Positions 1-5,922 of a stretch of 6,289 nucleotides of DNA are shown piece after piece. A program made the translations under genes and the position numbers. Origin of the DNA: Lachnospiraceae bacterium UBA7598. Its GTDB lineage: Bacteria; Bacillota; Clostridia; Lachnospirales; Lachnospiraceae. The stretch is taken from contig DLQV01000113.1 in the NCBI GenBank assembly GCA_002474415.1, positions 392 to 6,680 on the forward strand. The letters are read 5' to 3'. The notes beneath the pieces are model-generated. The model had not been told where the DNA came from, did no database searches, and saw only the letters and a program-made list of their open reading frames with translations. Position 1 is the first letter of the stretch; each line of letters begins with the position of its first letter.

Positions 1-354
1 TCGCCAAAAGAGGACGAAAAAGATACCACGGACACAAGCGTCTCAACAGAGACCTTTGCCACATACCAGCCAGGTGTCTACACGTCGCAGTTAAATCTCG
101 GTGGCACAGCGCTGGAATTACAGACGACCATCGACAAGCATGCGGTCACACATATCGAAGTGACAAACACAAACGAAACCGTCACCGCCATGTATCCGCT
201 TTTAACACCTTCTGTGGATGCCATCAATGAACAGCTGCAGATCACGGGTGATCTGGACTCTGTTACATACGCAAGCGACAACCAATACACTACACTGCTC
301 ATATTGGAAGCCGCCCGACAGGCAGCACAATCTGCCCGCATTGATACAAACTAA
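1..354 (+). CDS. C-terminal fragment of an FMN-binding-like domain protein (5' end outside window)
   Basis: The frame is open from the first base to a TAA stop at 352-354, giving 117 residues with no start in view, so this is the tail of a longer gene. Residues 1-20 are an acidic, Ser/Thr-rich linker of the kind that joins extracytoplasmic domains. Residues 22-113 form one compact domain: YQPGVYTS, then a beta-rich segment with a 'TTIDKHAVTHIEV' pattern, a 'MYPLLTPSVDAINEQL' helix, and a final 'SVTYASDNQYTTLLILEAARQA' segment. This order resembles the FMN_bind family (PF04205), where a glycine/tyrosine turn, an 'I..V' strand and a final 'TS..i..Av..A' helix recur. The usual SGAT-type flavin-attachment motif is not obvious, so flavin binding is doubtful. 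It could instead be an uncharacterised structural repeat. There is no Met before residue 64, and the in-frame sequence upstream of that Met is clearly domain-like, so a short ORF starting at 160 would be wrong. The gene converges on the hexapeptide-repeat gene with 4 bp between stops. Confidence 0.6.
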   Translation, partial: SPKEDEKDTTDTSVSTETFATYQPGVYTSQLNLGGTALELQTTIDKHAVTHIEVTNTNETVTAMYPLLTPSVDAINEQLQITGDLDSVTYASDNQYTTLLILEAARQAAQSARIDTN

Positions 355-358
355 CTAC

Positions 359-1045
359 TTACGCGTGTTTCTTTACGATCACGCCGCCCGTCTTATAGAT
401 GCTTTCTGCCGGTACAAATCCACGTACCGGGGAAAGCGGATAGACATTACTGTTTGAACCAATGACTGTACCCGGATTGAGCACCGAATTACAACCTACT
501 TCTACATAATTTCCAAGCATTGCTCCAAATTTCTTCAAACCGGTTTCCAGATCAAACTGCTCATTTGTCTCCGGGTCTGTTCCCTTTACATGCACAAGTG
601 TTTTGTCACTCTTTACATTCGATGTGATCGAGCCAGCACCCATATGTGACTTAAATCCCAAAATAGAATCACCAACATAGTTATAATGTGGCAACTGCAC
701 ATTATCAAAGATGATTACATTCTTCAACTCTGTGGAATTGCCGATCACACAGTTTTTACCGATGATCGCGCTGCCGCGGATAAATGCACAGTGACGGATC
801 TCAGCATCCTCATCGATAATTAAAGGGCCATTCAGACATGCCGTCGGCGCAACAGTTGCACTCTTTGCCACCCAGATATTTTCTCCACGTTTCTCATAAA
901 TTTCCGGATCAAGTGTCGGTCCAAGCTTTTTGATAAAATCGCTGATGCCTTTCAATGCTTCCCACGGATACGTAAACTGTGAAAGATACTCTCCCGCGAT
1001 AGACTGTGATAAATCATACATGTTTTTGATTTTTGCGTTTTCCAT
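359..1045 (-). CDS. left-handed beta-helix (hexapeptide-repeat) GlmU acetyltransferase-like protein
   Basis: This 228-residue protein has a helical N-terminus (about 1-50) followed by hexapeptide repeats from about residue 56 to 205 ('ENIWVAKSATVAPTACLNGPLIIDEDAEI' style), which build a left-handed beta-helix. The segment 'LPHYNYVGDSILGFKSHMGAGSIT' (118-141) aligns by eye with the GlmU acetyltransferase region that carries the catalytic His, which would make H120 the equivalent residue. The 'NYDG' motif that follows in GlmU is changed to SNVKSD. Residues about 154-174 form a loop inserted between coils. The N-terminal nucleotidyltransferase domain of GlmU is absent, with no GxGTRM motif and too short a protein. 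The common database name 'UDP-N-acetylglucosamine pyrophosphorylase' would therefore be misleading. An acyltransferase or a sugar-nucleotide-binding protein, probably trimeric and cytosolic, is the safer inference; the substrate is unknown. The start is fixed by AAGGAG 9 nt upstream. It lies 13 nt downstream of the topB stop and is probably co-transcribed and coupled. Confidence 0.85.
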   Translation of the reverse strand: MENAKIKNMYDLSQSIAGEYLSQFTYPWEALKGISDFIKKLGPTLDPEIYEKRGENIWVAKSATVAPTACLNGPLIIDEDAEIRHCAFIRGSAIIGKNCVIGNSTELKNVIIFDNVQLPHYNYVGDSILGFKSHMGAGSITSNVKSDKTLVHVKGTDPETNEQFDLETGLKKFGAMLGNYVEVGCNSVLNPGTVIGSNSNVYPLSPVRGFVPAESIYKTGGVIVKKHA

Positions 1046-1054
1046 TTCTTAAAT

Positions 1055-1060
1055 CTCCTT
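1055..1060 (-). promoter_or_regulatory. ribosome binding site overlapping the topB stop codon
   Basis: AAGGAG on the minus strand lies 9 nt before the ATG of the hexapeptide-repeat gene. Its 5' bases are the last two of the topB TAA stop (1059-1061). Ribosomes finishing topB therefore run across this site, which suggests translational coupling and a shared transcript. Confidence 0.8.
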
Positions 1061-4000
1061 ATATTTTCTGACTATTGATAGTATTTTCTTCTGAAGTTTC
1101 CTTCTCTTCCGGAGTTGCTGTTTCTTTCGGTGGTGCCTCCCCCGGATTGTCAAAATCAAACGAAATCTGATCATTTTCATATTTCAGACAGGCATCGAAT
1201 GTATTGCCTGCTTTCGAGGTAAATCCGGTAATCTTCTGCTTCGTCTTTCCTGTCGTCAGTAGTTCTTTCATTACTTCTTCGGAAAGTTCCACTTTAGCAA
1301 CGGTATGCCAGATTTTAAATCCGCACGCACATTCATACCTCCACTGCGTCTTCATCAGCATTTTGCCACATTTCGGGCATGGCACGGCTGTCTCTTCCGG
1401 TTTCGGTTTCTCCGGAAAATCAAACACAATCTCCCCTTCATCCGTCAGTTTCAGCGGTGCATCGAATTTCATACCGGTCTTTGCAACAAATCCCGATATT
1501 ACCTCCGTCTTCTTTTTCGTCAGAAGTTCTTTCACCTGCGCTTCTTTCAGCCGTACACTTGCGATACTTCCAATCATAAAGCTGCAGCTTTCCTTATCAT
1601 CTTTTTTGTGATTGGCACACATAAATCCAAACGGTGCCACTACAATATCCCCGCCGCACTTCGGGCACTTCACATCTTTTACTTTCTTTGGCTCCACATT
1701 GTTAAAATCAAATTTCAGTCCAGTTACTTTTCCGTTTTCATCTTTTGCGAGAGCTACGCGGGCGTCAAACTTCTTTCCCGTTTTTGACTTAAAACCACGC
1801 ATGGTTTCTGTAATGCCATCGTTTAAAAGCTGCCGGACCTGTGCTTCCGTAAAAGATTTCTCTGCCATCTTTCCAATGGAAAACCGGCAGCTGTTCTCAT
1901 CGCCTGGCTTATAGTTAGCACATCCATAACCGAAAGAGGTTGCTATGATCTCGCCTCCGCAGAGGGGACACTTCACATCGCGGATCACTTTCTGTTCCAC
2001 ACTGTCAAAATCAAATACGATATTCGTCTTTCCCTCTTCGGTTTTCTCCAGTTTCAGACAGGCATCAAATTTTTTACCAGTTTTTGATTTAAACCCACGC
2101 AGGGTATCCGTATGTCCATCCGTCAGAAGCTGTTTTACCGCAGTGACCGGCAGTGTTTTTCCAGCGATCGTTCCAATCGAAAACCGGCAGCTATGCTCGT
2201 CTTCCGGTGAAAAATTCACACATCCATAGCCGAAGGAGGTCTTTTTTATCTGTCCGCCACATACCGGACACTTTACCTCCGGAATAATTTCCGGTTCAAC
2301 GTCAGAAAAATCAAATGTAATATTAACTTTTCCTTCATCATCCTTATTTATCTTAAGTTGCGCGTCAAACCGCTTACCCGCCTTGGATTTAAACCCACGG
2401 ATGGTCTGGGTATGCCCCTGTTCGATAAGTTCTTTTACCTGTTCCTCACTCAGCTGGACACCTGCAATTTCGCCAATATTAAAATTACATCCTGATTTAT
2501 CATTCTTGTAATTTGCACATCCATAGCCAAATGGCGTGGTTACAAGTTCTCCGCCGCATGCCGGACATTTAACACCAATCTTTCTTCTCGCACCGGCACC
2601 TCTTGCATTTTTCCCGGCAAAATTACTAATGCGCTCCGCAAGTGGCTCCCGCAGATCCTGTCCGATCATCTTTTCTGTTTCGGCCCGGATGAAATCTTCC
2701 AGTTTTGTCCGATAATCCCAGAAATCTACGGTTCCCTGTGTAATTCCATCAAGCCCTTTTTCCCAGGAAGCTGTCATCTTTGGATTCAAAAGTGCCGGAA
2801 CGGTCATGCTCACCACCTCAAATACCATCTCTCCGAGATTTTCCGGTGTGAGCACCTGCGTCCGTTTATTCAGATTGAGATAATGGATGCGGACCAGTTT
2901 CTTGATAATCTCCGCGCGGGTGGCAGAAGTACCGATTCCCGAACCTTTGATCTGTTCCCGAAGCTCCTCATCCTCAATCAGCTGTCCTGCATTTTCCATG
3001 GCAAGCACCATGGAACCGGAGGTATACCGCTTCGGTGGTGAAGTTTTTCCCTCTTTCACCTCATATCCATCCACAGAAATTTCATCACCTTTTTTCAGCC
3101 GGTCTGCCAGATGCAACAGTTCCTTCGGATCCGAATCTTCTTCCTCTTTCTTTGGAATCCCCGCAATCTCTAAATAACCGGGTGTCTTTAACACACGTGC
3201 GGACGCATAAAAACGTTCCTTCTTTTCCTCCACATCTACAGCAACCGTCATTTTTACATTCTGATATTCTGCCGCCGGATAAAACACACTGAGAAATCTT
3301 CGCACGATCAGATCAAATACCGATTTCTGCAAAGAATTCAGTTTGCCAAGCTCCGTGAGCTGGCCGGTCGGAATGATCGCATAGTGGTCCGTCACTTTCG
3401 AATCATCGGTATACTGCGTTCTTGCAATATTTCCATACAGTTTTTTGTCCAGGATCTGCTCCACAAAATGTGAAGTCGGCTCATATCCCCGCAGACGGCT
3501 GATATTTTTTTGAATCTCCTTTGCCACCGGGGTGGAAAGCACACGCGCATCGGTACGCGGATAGGTTGTCAGTTTCCGTTCATACAGATCCTGCGCCACC
3601 TGTAAGGTCTCATCCGGGCTGATCTTGAATCGTTTTGCACATTCTGCCTGCAGCTCTGCCAGATTAAATAGTAACGGTGCCCGTTTTCTGGAAATATTTT
3701 TTTCGATGGACTCCACAATCGCAGGATGTCCCTGCACACGGTCAATCAATGCCAGCGCATCCTTCTTTTCCCGAAATCCATTTTCCTTATACAAAAGCGG
3801 CGATGCAAAGTACCCCGATCCCTCGACGGCTTTCCACTCACCCTGGACATGTGCATCTGTGAAATTTCCGACAACACGATAAAACGGTGTCTCCTTAAAA
3901 TTGCGGATTTCCCTCTCACGGATCACAACCATCCCAAGCACACAGGTCATCACGCGTCCAACCGCAATAGCAGTATAGGAACGGGTTCCTGCCGCATTGT

Positions 4001-4571
4001 TTAACAAGCCTCCATACTTTACCGACATCACACGGGAAAAATTAATTCCCATGGCATAATCTTCAATGGTGCGCATAATACCGGATTTTCCGAGATTTTC
4101 ATAGGCAGACATTGGTTTTGCTTCCCGGATTCCCCGTTGGATCTCTTCCTCTGTCTGCGAATCGATCCAGACCCGGAGTTCCTCCATGCCATCCCGCACA
4201 CCGCCGAAATTGCGGATATTTTCCTCGATCGTCTGTCCTTCTTTTCCGGCATCTCCTGCCCAGTAGACACGGTCAATATCTTCACGCATCAACATTCCGT
4301 GAACCACATCATACTGCCGGCTGACTTCTTTGATTACATCATACTTATATTCTTTTGGAAGAAATGGCAAATCTTCCAGTTTCCACTTTTTGTATTTTAT
4401 ATCATAACTTTCTGGATATACCATCCCGACCAGATGTCCCACACACCAGGTGATCACATACTTCTGATTTTCCAGATAGCCATCTCTGCGGCCCCCGCTT
4501 ACCCCAAGAACTTTTGCAAATTCCTGGGCAACCGACGGTTTCTCCGTTATGATCAGTTTTTTATAAGTCAT
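1059..4571 (-). CDS. topB: DNA topoisomerase III (type IA) with five C-terminal Cys repeats
   Basis: This cytosolic type IA topoisomerase cuts and passes single DNA strands through a 5'-phosphotyrosine intermediate, and acts in decatenation and relaxation. The TOPRIM domain opens with LIITEKPSVAQ (6-16, acidic E10) and continues with WAGDAGKEGQ (104-113). The active-site tyrosine is Y337 in TTYPRTDAR. Further type IA blocks are VTDHYAIIPT (393-402), SPPKRYTSGSMVLAMENAG (511-529) and GSGIGTSATRAEII (543-556). From residue 667 on there are five tandem repeats of about 100 aa, each opening with CPxCG, followed by an acidic Pro/Glu/Thr tail (1142-1170). Ordinary TopB proteins run to about 650-730 aa, so the length comes from the repeats. 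The second TOPRIM aspartate is Gly109 rather than Asp, a DAG variant that I recall in other Firmicutes TopB proteins. M1 is the natural start because the family begins a few residues before the EKPSVA motif, yet no Shine-Dalgarno lies at normal distance from it. It heads an operon with the hexapeptide-repeat gene. Confidence 0.96.
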   Translation of the reverse strand: MTYKKLIITEKPSVAQEFAKVLGVSGGRRDGYLENQKYVITWCVGHLVGMVYPESYDIKYKKWKLEDLPFLPKEYKYDVIKEVSRQYDVVHGMLMREDIDRVYWAGDAGKEGQTIEENIRNFGGVRDGMEELRVWIDSQTEEEIQRGIREAKPMSAYENLGKSGIMRTIEDYAMGINFSRVMSVKYGGLLNNAAGTRSYTAIAVGRVMTCVLGMVVIREREIRNFKETPFYRVVGNFTDAHVQGEWKAVEGSGYFASPLLYKENGFREKKDALALIDRVQGHPAIVESIEKNISRKRAPLLFNLAELQAECAKRFKISPDETLQVAQDLYERKLTTYPRTDARVLSTPVAKEIQKNISRLRGYEPTSHFVEQILDKKLYGNIARTQYTDDSKVTDHYAIIPTGQLTELGKLNSLQKSVFDLIVRRFLSVFYPAAEYQNVKMTVAVDVEEKKERFYASARVLKTPGYLEIAGIPKKEEEDSDPKELLHLADRLKKGDEISVDGYEVKEGKTSPPKRYTSGSMVLAMENAGQLIEDEELREQIKGSGIGTSATRAEIIKKLVRIHYLNLNKRTQVLTPENLGEMVFEVVSMTVPALLNPKMTASWEKGLDGITQGTVDFWDYRTKLEDFIRAETEKMIGQDLREPLAERISNFAGKNARGAGARRKIGVKCPACGGELVTTPFGYGCANYKNDKSGCNFNIGEIAGVQLSEEQVKELIEQGHTQTIRGFKSKAGKRFDAQLKINKDDEGKVNITFDFSDVEPEIIPEVKCPVCGGQIKKTSFGYGCVNFSPEDEHSCRFSIGTIAGKTLPVTAVKQLLTDGHTDTLRGFKSKTGKKFDACLKLEKTEEGKTNIVFDFDSVEQKVIRDVKCPLCGGEIIATSFGYGCANYKPGDENSCRFSIGKMAEKSFTEAQVRQLLNDGITETMRGFKSKTGKKFDARVALAKDENGKVTGLKFDFNNVEPKKVKDVKCPKCGGDIVVAPFGFMCANHKKDDKESCSFMIGSIASVRLKEAQVKELLTKKKTEVISGFVAKTGMKFDAPLKLTDEGEIVFDFPEKPKPEETAVPCPKCGKMLMKTQWRYECACGFKIWHTVAKVELSEEVMKELLTTGKTKQKITGFTSKAGNTFDACLKYENDQISFDFDNPGEAPPKETATPEEKETSEENTINSQKI
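1149..2573 (-). repeat. topB: five tandem topoisomerase C-terminal repeats within topB
   Basis: The repeats begin at their first cysteine at residues 669, 768, 868, 969 and 1065, a period of 96-101 aa. Each has CPxCGG, an FGYGC-type third cysteine, a fourth cysteine before 'xFxIG', a helix such as 'QVKELL', then GFKSKTGKKFDA and a terminal xFDF strand. This fits the Topo_C_Rpt family (PF13342), preceded in each unit by a zinc-ribbon-like Cys4 set. Cysteines are at 669/672/685/695, 768/771/784/795, 868/871/884/895, 969/972/985/996 and 1065/1068/1081/1083. The first four units keep about 9-10 residues between the third and fourth Cys. The fifth shortens this to CAC and is the most diverged. Units 2 and 3 are the most alike. 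The likely role is extra single-strand DNA or partner binding, which is inferred from the family. Confidence 0.88.
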
Positions 4572-4588
4572 ATATTATGTTGAGTCAT
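4568..4588 (-). CDS. possible 6-codon leader ORF overlapping the topB start
   Basis: On the minus strand an ATG at 4588-4586 opens a frame encoding MTQHNI that ends in TGA at 4570-4568, overlapping the topB ATG (4571-4569) as ATGA. It has the best ribosome binding site in the region: AAAGGAAAG ends 6 nt before its ATG. The topB ATG has no such site within normal range. Translation of the leader would deliver ribosomes to topB by termination-reinitiation. An alternative is that the upstream ATGACT is the remnant of the true start, displaced by a 17-nt insertion. No peptide function is implied. Confidence 0.4.
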   Translation of the reverse strand: MTQHNI

Positions 4589-4603
4589 AGGACTCTTTCC
4601 TTT
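4582..4603 (-). promoter_or_regulatory. Shine-Dalgarno plus 5-bp hairpin ahead of topB
   Basis: Reading on the minus strand, AAAGGAAA (4603-4596) is followed directly by GAGTC-CTAT-GACTC (4595-4582), a perfect 5-bp stem with a 4-nt loop. The linear gap from the Shine-Dalgarno to the topB ATG is over 20 nt. If the hairpin folds, only about 10 unpaired nt (4581-4572) remain between them, which is a workable spacing. The leader ATG lies across the loop and 3' arm, so folding would hide the leader start while favouring the topB start. Confidence 0.4.
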
Positions 4604-4635
4604 CATTATTAGTATTTTTAATATATATATATCAA

Positions 4636-4654
4636 CATTTTTCTTCATTTTTCT
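4636..4654. repeat. 9-bp direct repeat, period 10
   Basis: CATTTTTCT occurs at 4636-4644 and again at 4646-4654, separated by one base. The 10-bp period places both copies on the same face of the helix. They lie next to an (AT)6 tract at 4621-4632 and abut the left arm of the inverted repeat. Possible readings are recombinase arm sites near an element end, or chance in AT-rich DNA. Confidence 0.5.
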
Positions 4655-4665
4655 GCTATTGTGAT

Positions 4666-4671
4666 TATTAT
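4666..4671 (+). promoter_or_regulatory. candidate -10 box for the recombinase genes
   Basis: TATTAT on the plus strand lies about 36 nt before the recombinase ATG, and a TG dinucleotide lies just upstream at 4662-4663. The -35 region at the right distance (about 4642-4648) is T/C-rich and poor. It overlaps the minus-strand TATAAT candidate, so the two directions may compete for polymerase. It sits at the centre of the inverted repeat at 4652-4690. Confidence 0.25.
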
Positions 4672-4672
4672 A
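4667..4672 (-). promoter_or_regulatory. candidate -10 box for topB
   Basis: This is a perfect TATAAT on the minus strand, about 95 nt upstream of the topB ATG. No convincing TTGACA-like -35 lies 16-18 nt upstream; the sequence there is a CT-rich complement of the recombinase ribosome binding site. A second possible minus-strand pair is TTGATA (4630-4635) with AATAAT (4605-4610), but its 19-nt spacing would start transcription inside the Shine-Dalgarno. The call rests on the -10 alone. Confidence 0.3.
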
Positions 4673-4707
4673 CCTACCATCATTAGCAGAGAAAGGAGAA
4701 AACATAT

Positions 4708-5922
4708 ATGGAAGGGGCAAAAAAGGTTTTTACATCAGAATTGCAAATCTATATTTCTAAACTGAAGGAGGTGATGCAGCAAAAAGACTATAGTAATTGT
4801 CAAATTCAAACTTACAATAAAATATGGAACAATATGATATCCTATGCAATGAATCAACCGGATCAAGAATTCACAGAAGATTTTCGTCAACACTTTCTTC
4901 AGGATGTTTATGCTGAATCACTGGAAAATCGTGATTCGATGTACCGCATTACAAGAGCAGTCAATATGCTCTCAGATTTTGTTCAATTTCACGTTATCTT
5001 CCGACAGTATTGTACATCAAAAACAGCTTTTTCGGAAGAGCTAAAGTCTATATTTGTTGGATTTTTAAAAGAAGAATCCCATCGACATTTTACGGAAAAT
5101 ACTATGAAATCTCTTCGTACGAGGCTTTTGCGTTTTCATGATTATCTTTATGATATTGGAATTCGGAATTTCAGATCCGTATCTGGAGAAACTATAAATA
5201 TGTATATTTTATCACTTGCAAGATTTTCTACAACCTATGTATCTGAGACTCTACGAGAAATTCGCCGAATGTTAAACTGGGCTTTTGATAATCAATACAT
5301 CGACATCCAATTAGCCAAATATGTTCCACATGTAAAAAATATTCGTCAGCAAAAAATTCCGAGCACCTTCACAGCAACTGAAATTGATCAAATACTTAGT
5401 TCTGTGGACCGTGCAAACCCAATAGGTAAGCGAAATTATGCAATATTTCTGATTGCCGCAAAACTTGGCATCAGAAGCAGTGATATTCGTACTTTAACTT
5501 TTTCAAACATTGATTGGGATAAAAAACTGATTTCATTCTCACAGAAAAAAACAGGACGTTCTCTTGTGTTACCAATGCCGGATGATGTCGGTTGGGCTAT
5601 CATAGACTATTTAAAAAATGGGCGTCCTGAAACTGACGTGAAAAATATTTTTGTATCCCATCAATATCCTTACGAAGAATTAAGTACGCTTGGTAATATT
5701 GTTCCTCGTCAGATGCGAAGTGCAGGAATAAAAGCGCCAACCAATAGACGCACAGGAATGCATGCATTCAGACACGGACTGGCAACACGAATGCTTGAAA
5801 ATGATGTTCCTCTTCCAATTATATCGCAAACCCTTGGCCATGCAGATATTGGAAGCACTGAAATCTACTTGAGAATCAGTATAGACCAACTGTCTAAGTG
5901 TGGATTGGAGGTGGATTTATGA
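4708..5922 (+). CDS. tyrosine recombinase, first of a tandem set (RIT/Tn554-like)
   Basis: This 404-residue site-specific recombinase is predicted to break and rejoin DNA through a 3'-phosphotyrosine. Residues about 1-120 are an extra N-terminal region. Residues about 110-215 are the SAM-like core-binding domain, and about 220-400 the catalytic domain. The full catalytic set is visible: R256 in KLGIRSSDI, K281 in KKTGR, H352 and R355 in HAFRHG, H378 in LGHADIGST, and Y387 in EIYLRI, nine residues after H378 as the family expects. The C-terminal 'YLRISIDQLSKCGLEVDL' tail resembles recombinases that occur in tandem pairs or trios. It is longer than XerC/D-type enzymes (about 300 aa). The start is supported by AAAGGAG (4692-4698) 9 nt upstream of the ATG. 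Sampled stretches run at about 30-43% GC, against mostly 45-55% in topB, which suggests transfer. The stop overlaps the next recombinase start (ATGA). Confidence 0.93.
   Translation: MEGAKKVFTSELQIYISKLKEVMQQKDYSNCQIQTYNKIWNNMISYAMNQPDQEFTEDFRQHFLQDVYAESLENRDSMYRITRAVNMLSDFVQFHVIFRQYCTSKTAFSEELKSIFVGFLKEESHRHFTENTMKSLRTRLLRFHDYLYDIGIRNFRSVSGETINMYILSLARFSTTYVSETLREIRRMLNWAFDNQYIDIQLAKYVPHVKNIRQQKIPSTFTATEIDQILSSVDRANPIGKRNYAIFLIAAKLGIRSSDIRTLTFSNIDWDKKLISFSQKKTGRSLVLPMPDDVGWAIIDYLKNGRPETDVKNIFVSHQYPYEELSTLGNIVPRQMRSAGIKAPTNRRTGMHAFRHGLATRMLENDVPLPIISQTLGHADIGSTEIYLRISIDQLSKCGLEVDL

Larger units (their letters stand above)
4652..4690. repeat. inverted repeat TCTGCTA / TAGCAGA before the recombinase gene
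   Basis: TCTGCTA (4652-4658) and TAGCAGA (4684-4690) are perfect 7-bp complementary arms around 25 nt. Inside them, TGAT (4662-4665) and ATCA (4679-4682) also pair. Outside, TTT and AAA extend the match past one mismatch. The right arm ends just before the AAAGGAG ribosome binding site (4692-4698) of the first recombinase. It could be an autoregulatory operator, a leader hairpin that restrains translation, or part of the element's terminal recombinase-binding site. Confidence 0.45.

Noticed and set aside
1305..1787. Open plus-strand frame of 160 codons opposite topB
   Set aside because: It lies wholly inside the topB repeat region, which is strongly supported by motifs. It has no recognisable domain, and its composition is what antisense of the Cys-repeat codons gives.
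1149..2573. CRISPR-like or satellite DNA because of the regular ~300-bp repetition
   Set aside because: The repetition is at protein level in a single frame with diverged codons, and the unit is a protein domain with no spacer structure.
4028..4285. Minus-strand frame of 85 codons in a second frame within topB
   Set aside because: It overlaps the conserved TopB coding frame, has Arg/Ser/Lys-rich shadow composition and no domain.
4137..4583. Open plus-strand frame of 148 codons opposite the topB N-terminus
   Set aside because: It is antisense to the TOPRIM domain and its residues are hydrophobic/aromatic as expected from the complement of Lys/Glu-rich codons. No ribosome binding site or family resemblance was seen.
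4621..4632. (AT)6 tract as a phase-variation switch
   Set aside because: It is a short dinucleotide tract and does not sit in the spacer of a convincing promoter, so slippage control is not supported.
5680..5889. Minus-strand frame opposite the recombinase C-terminus
   Set aside because: It covers the HxxR, GH and Tyr catalytic motifs of the recombinase on the other strand, so it is a shadow.
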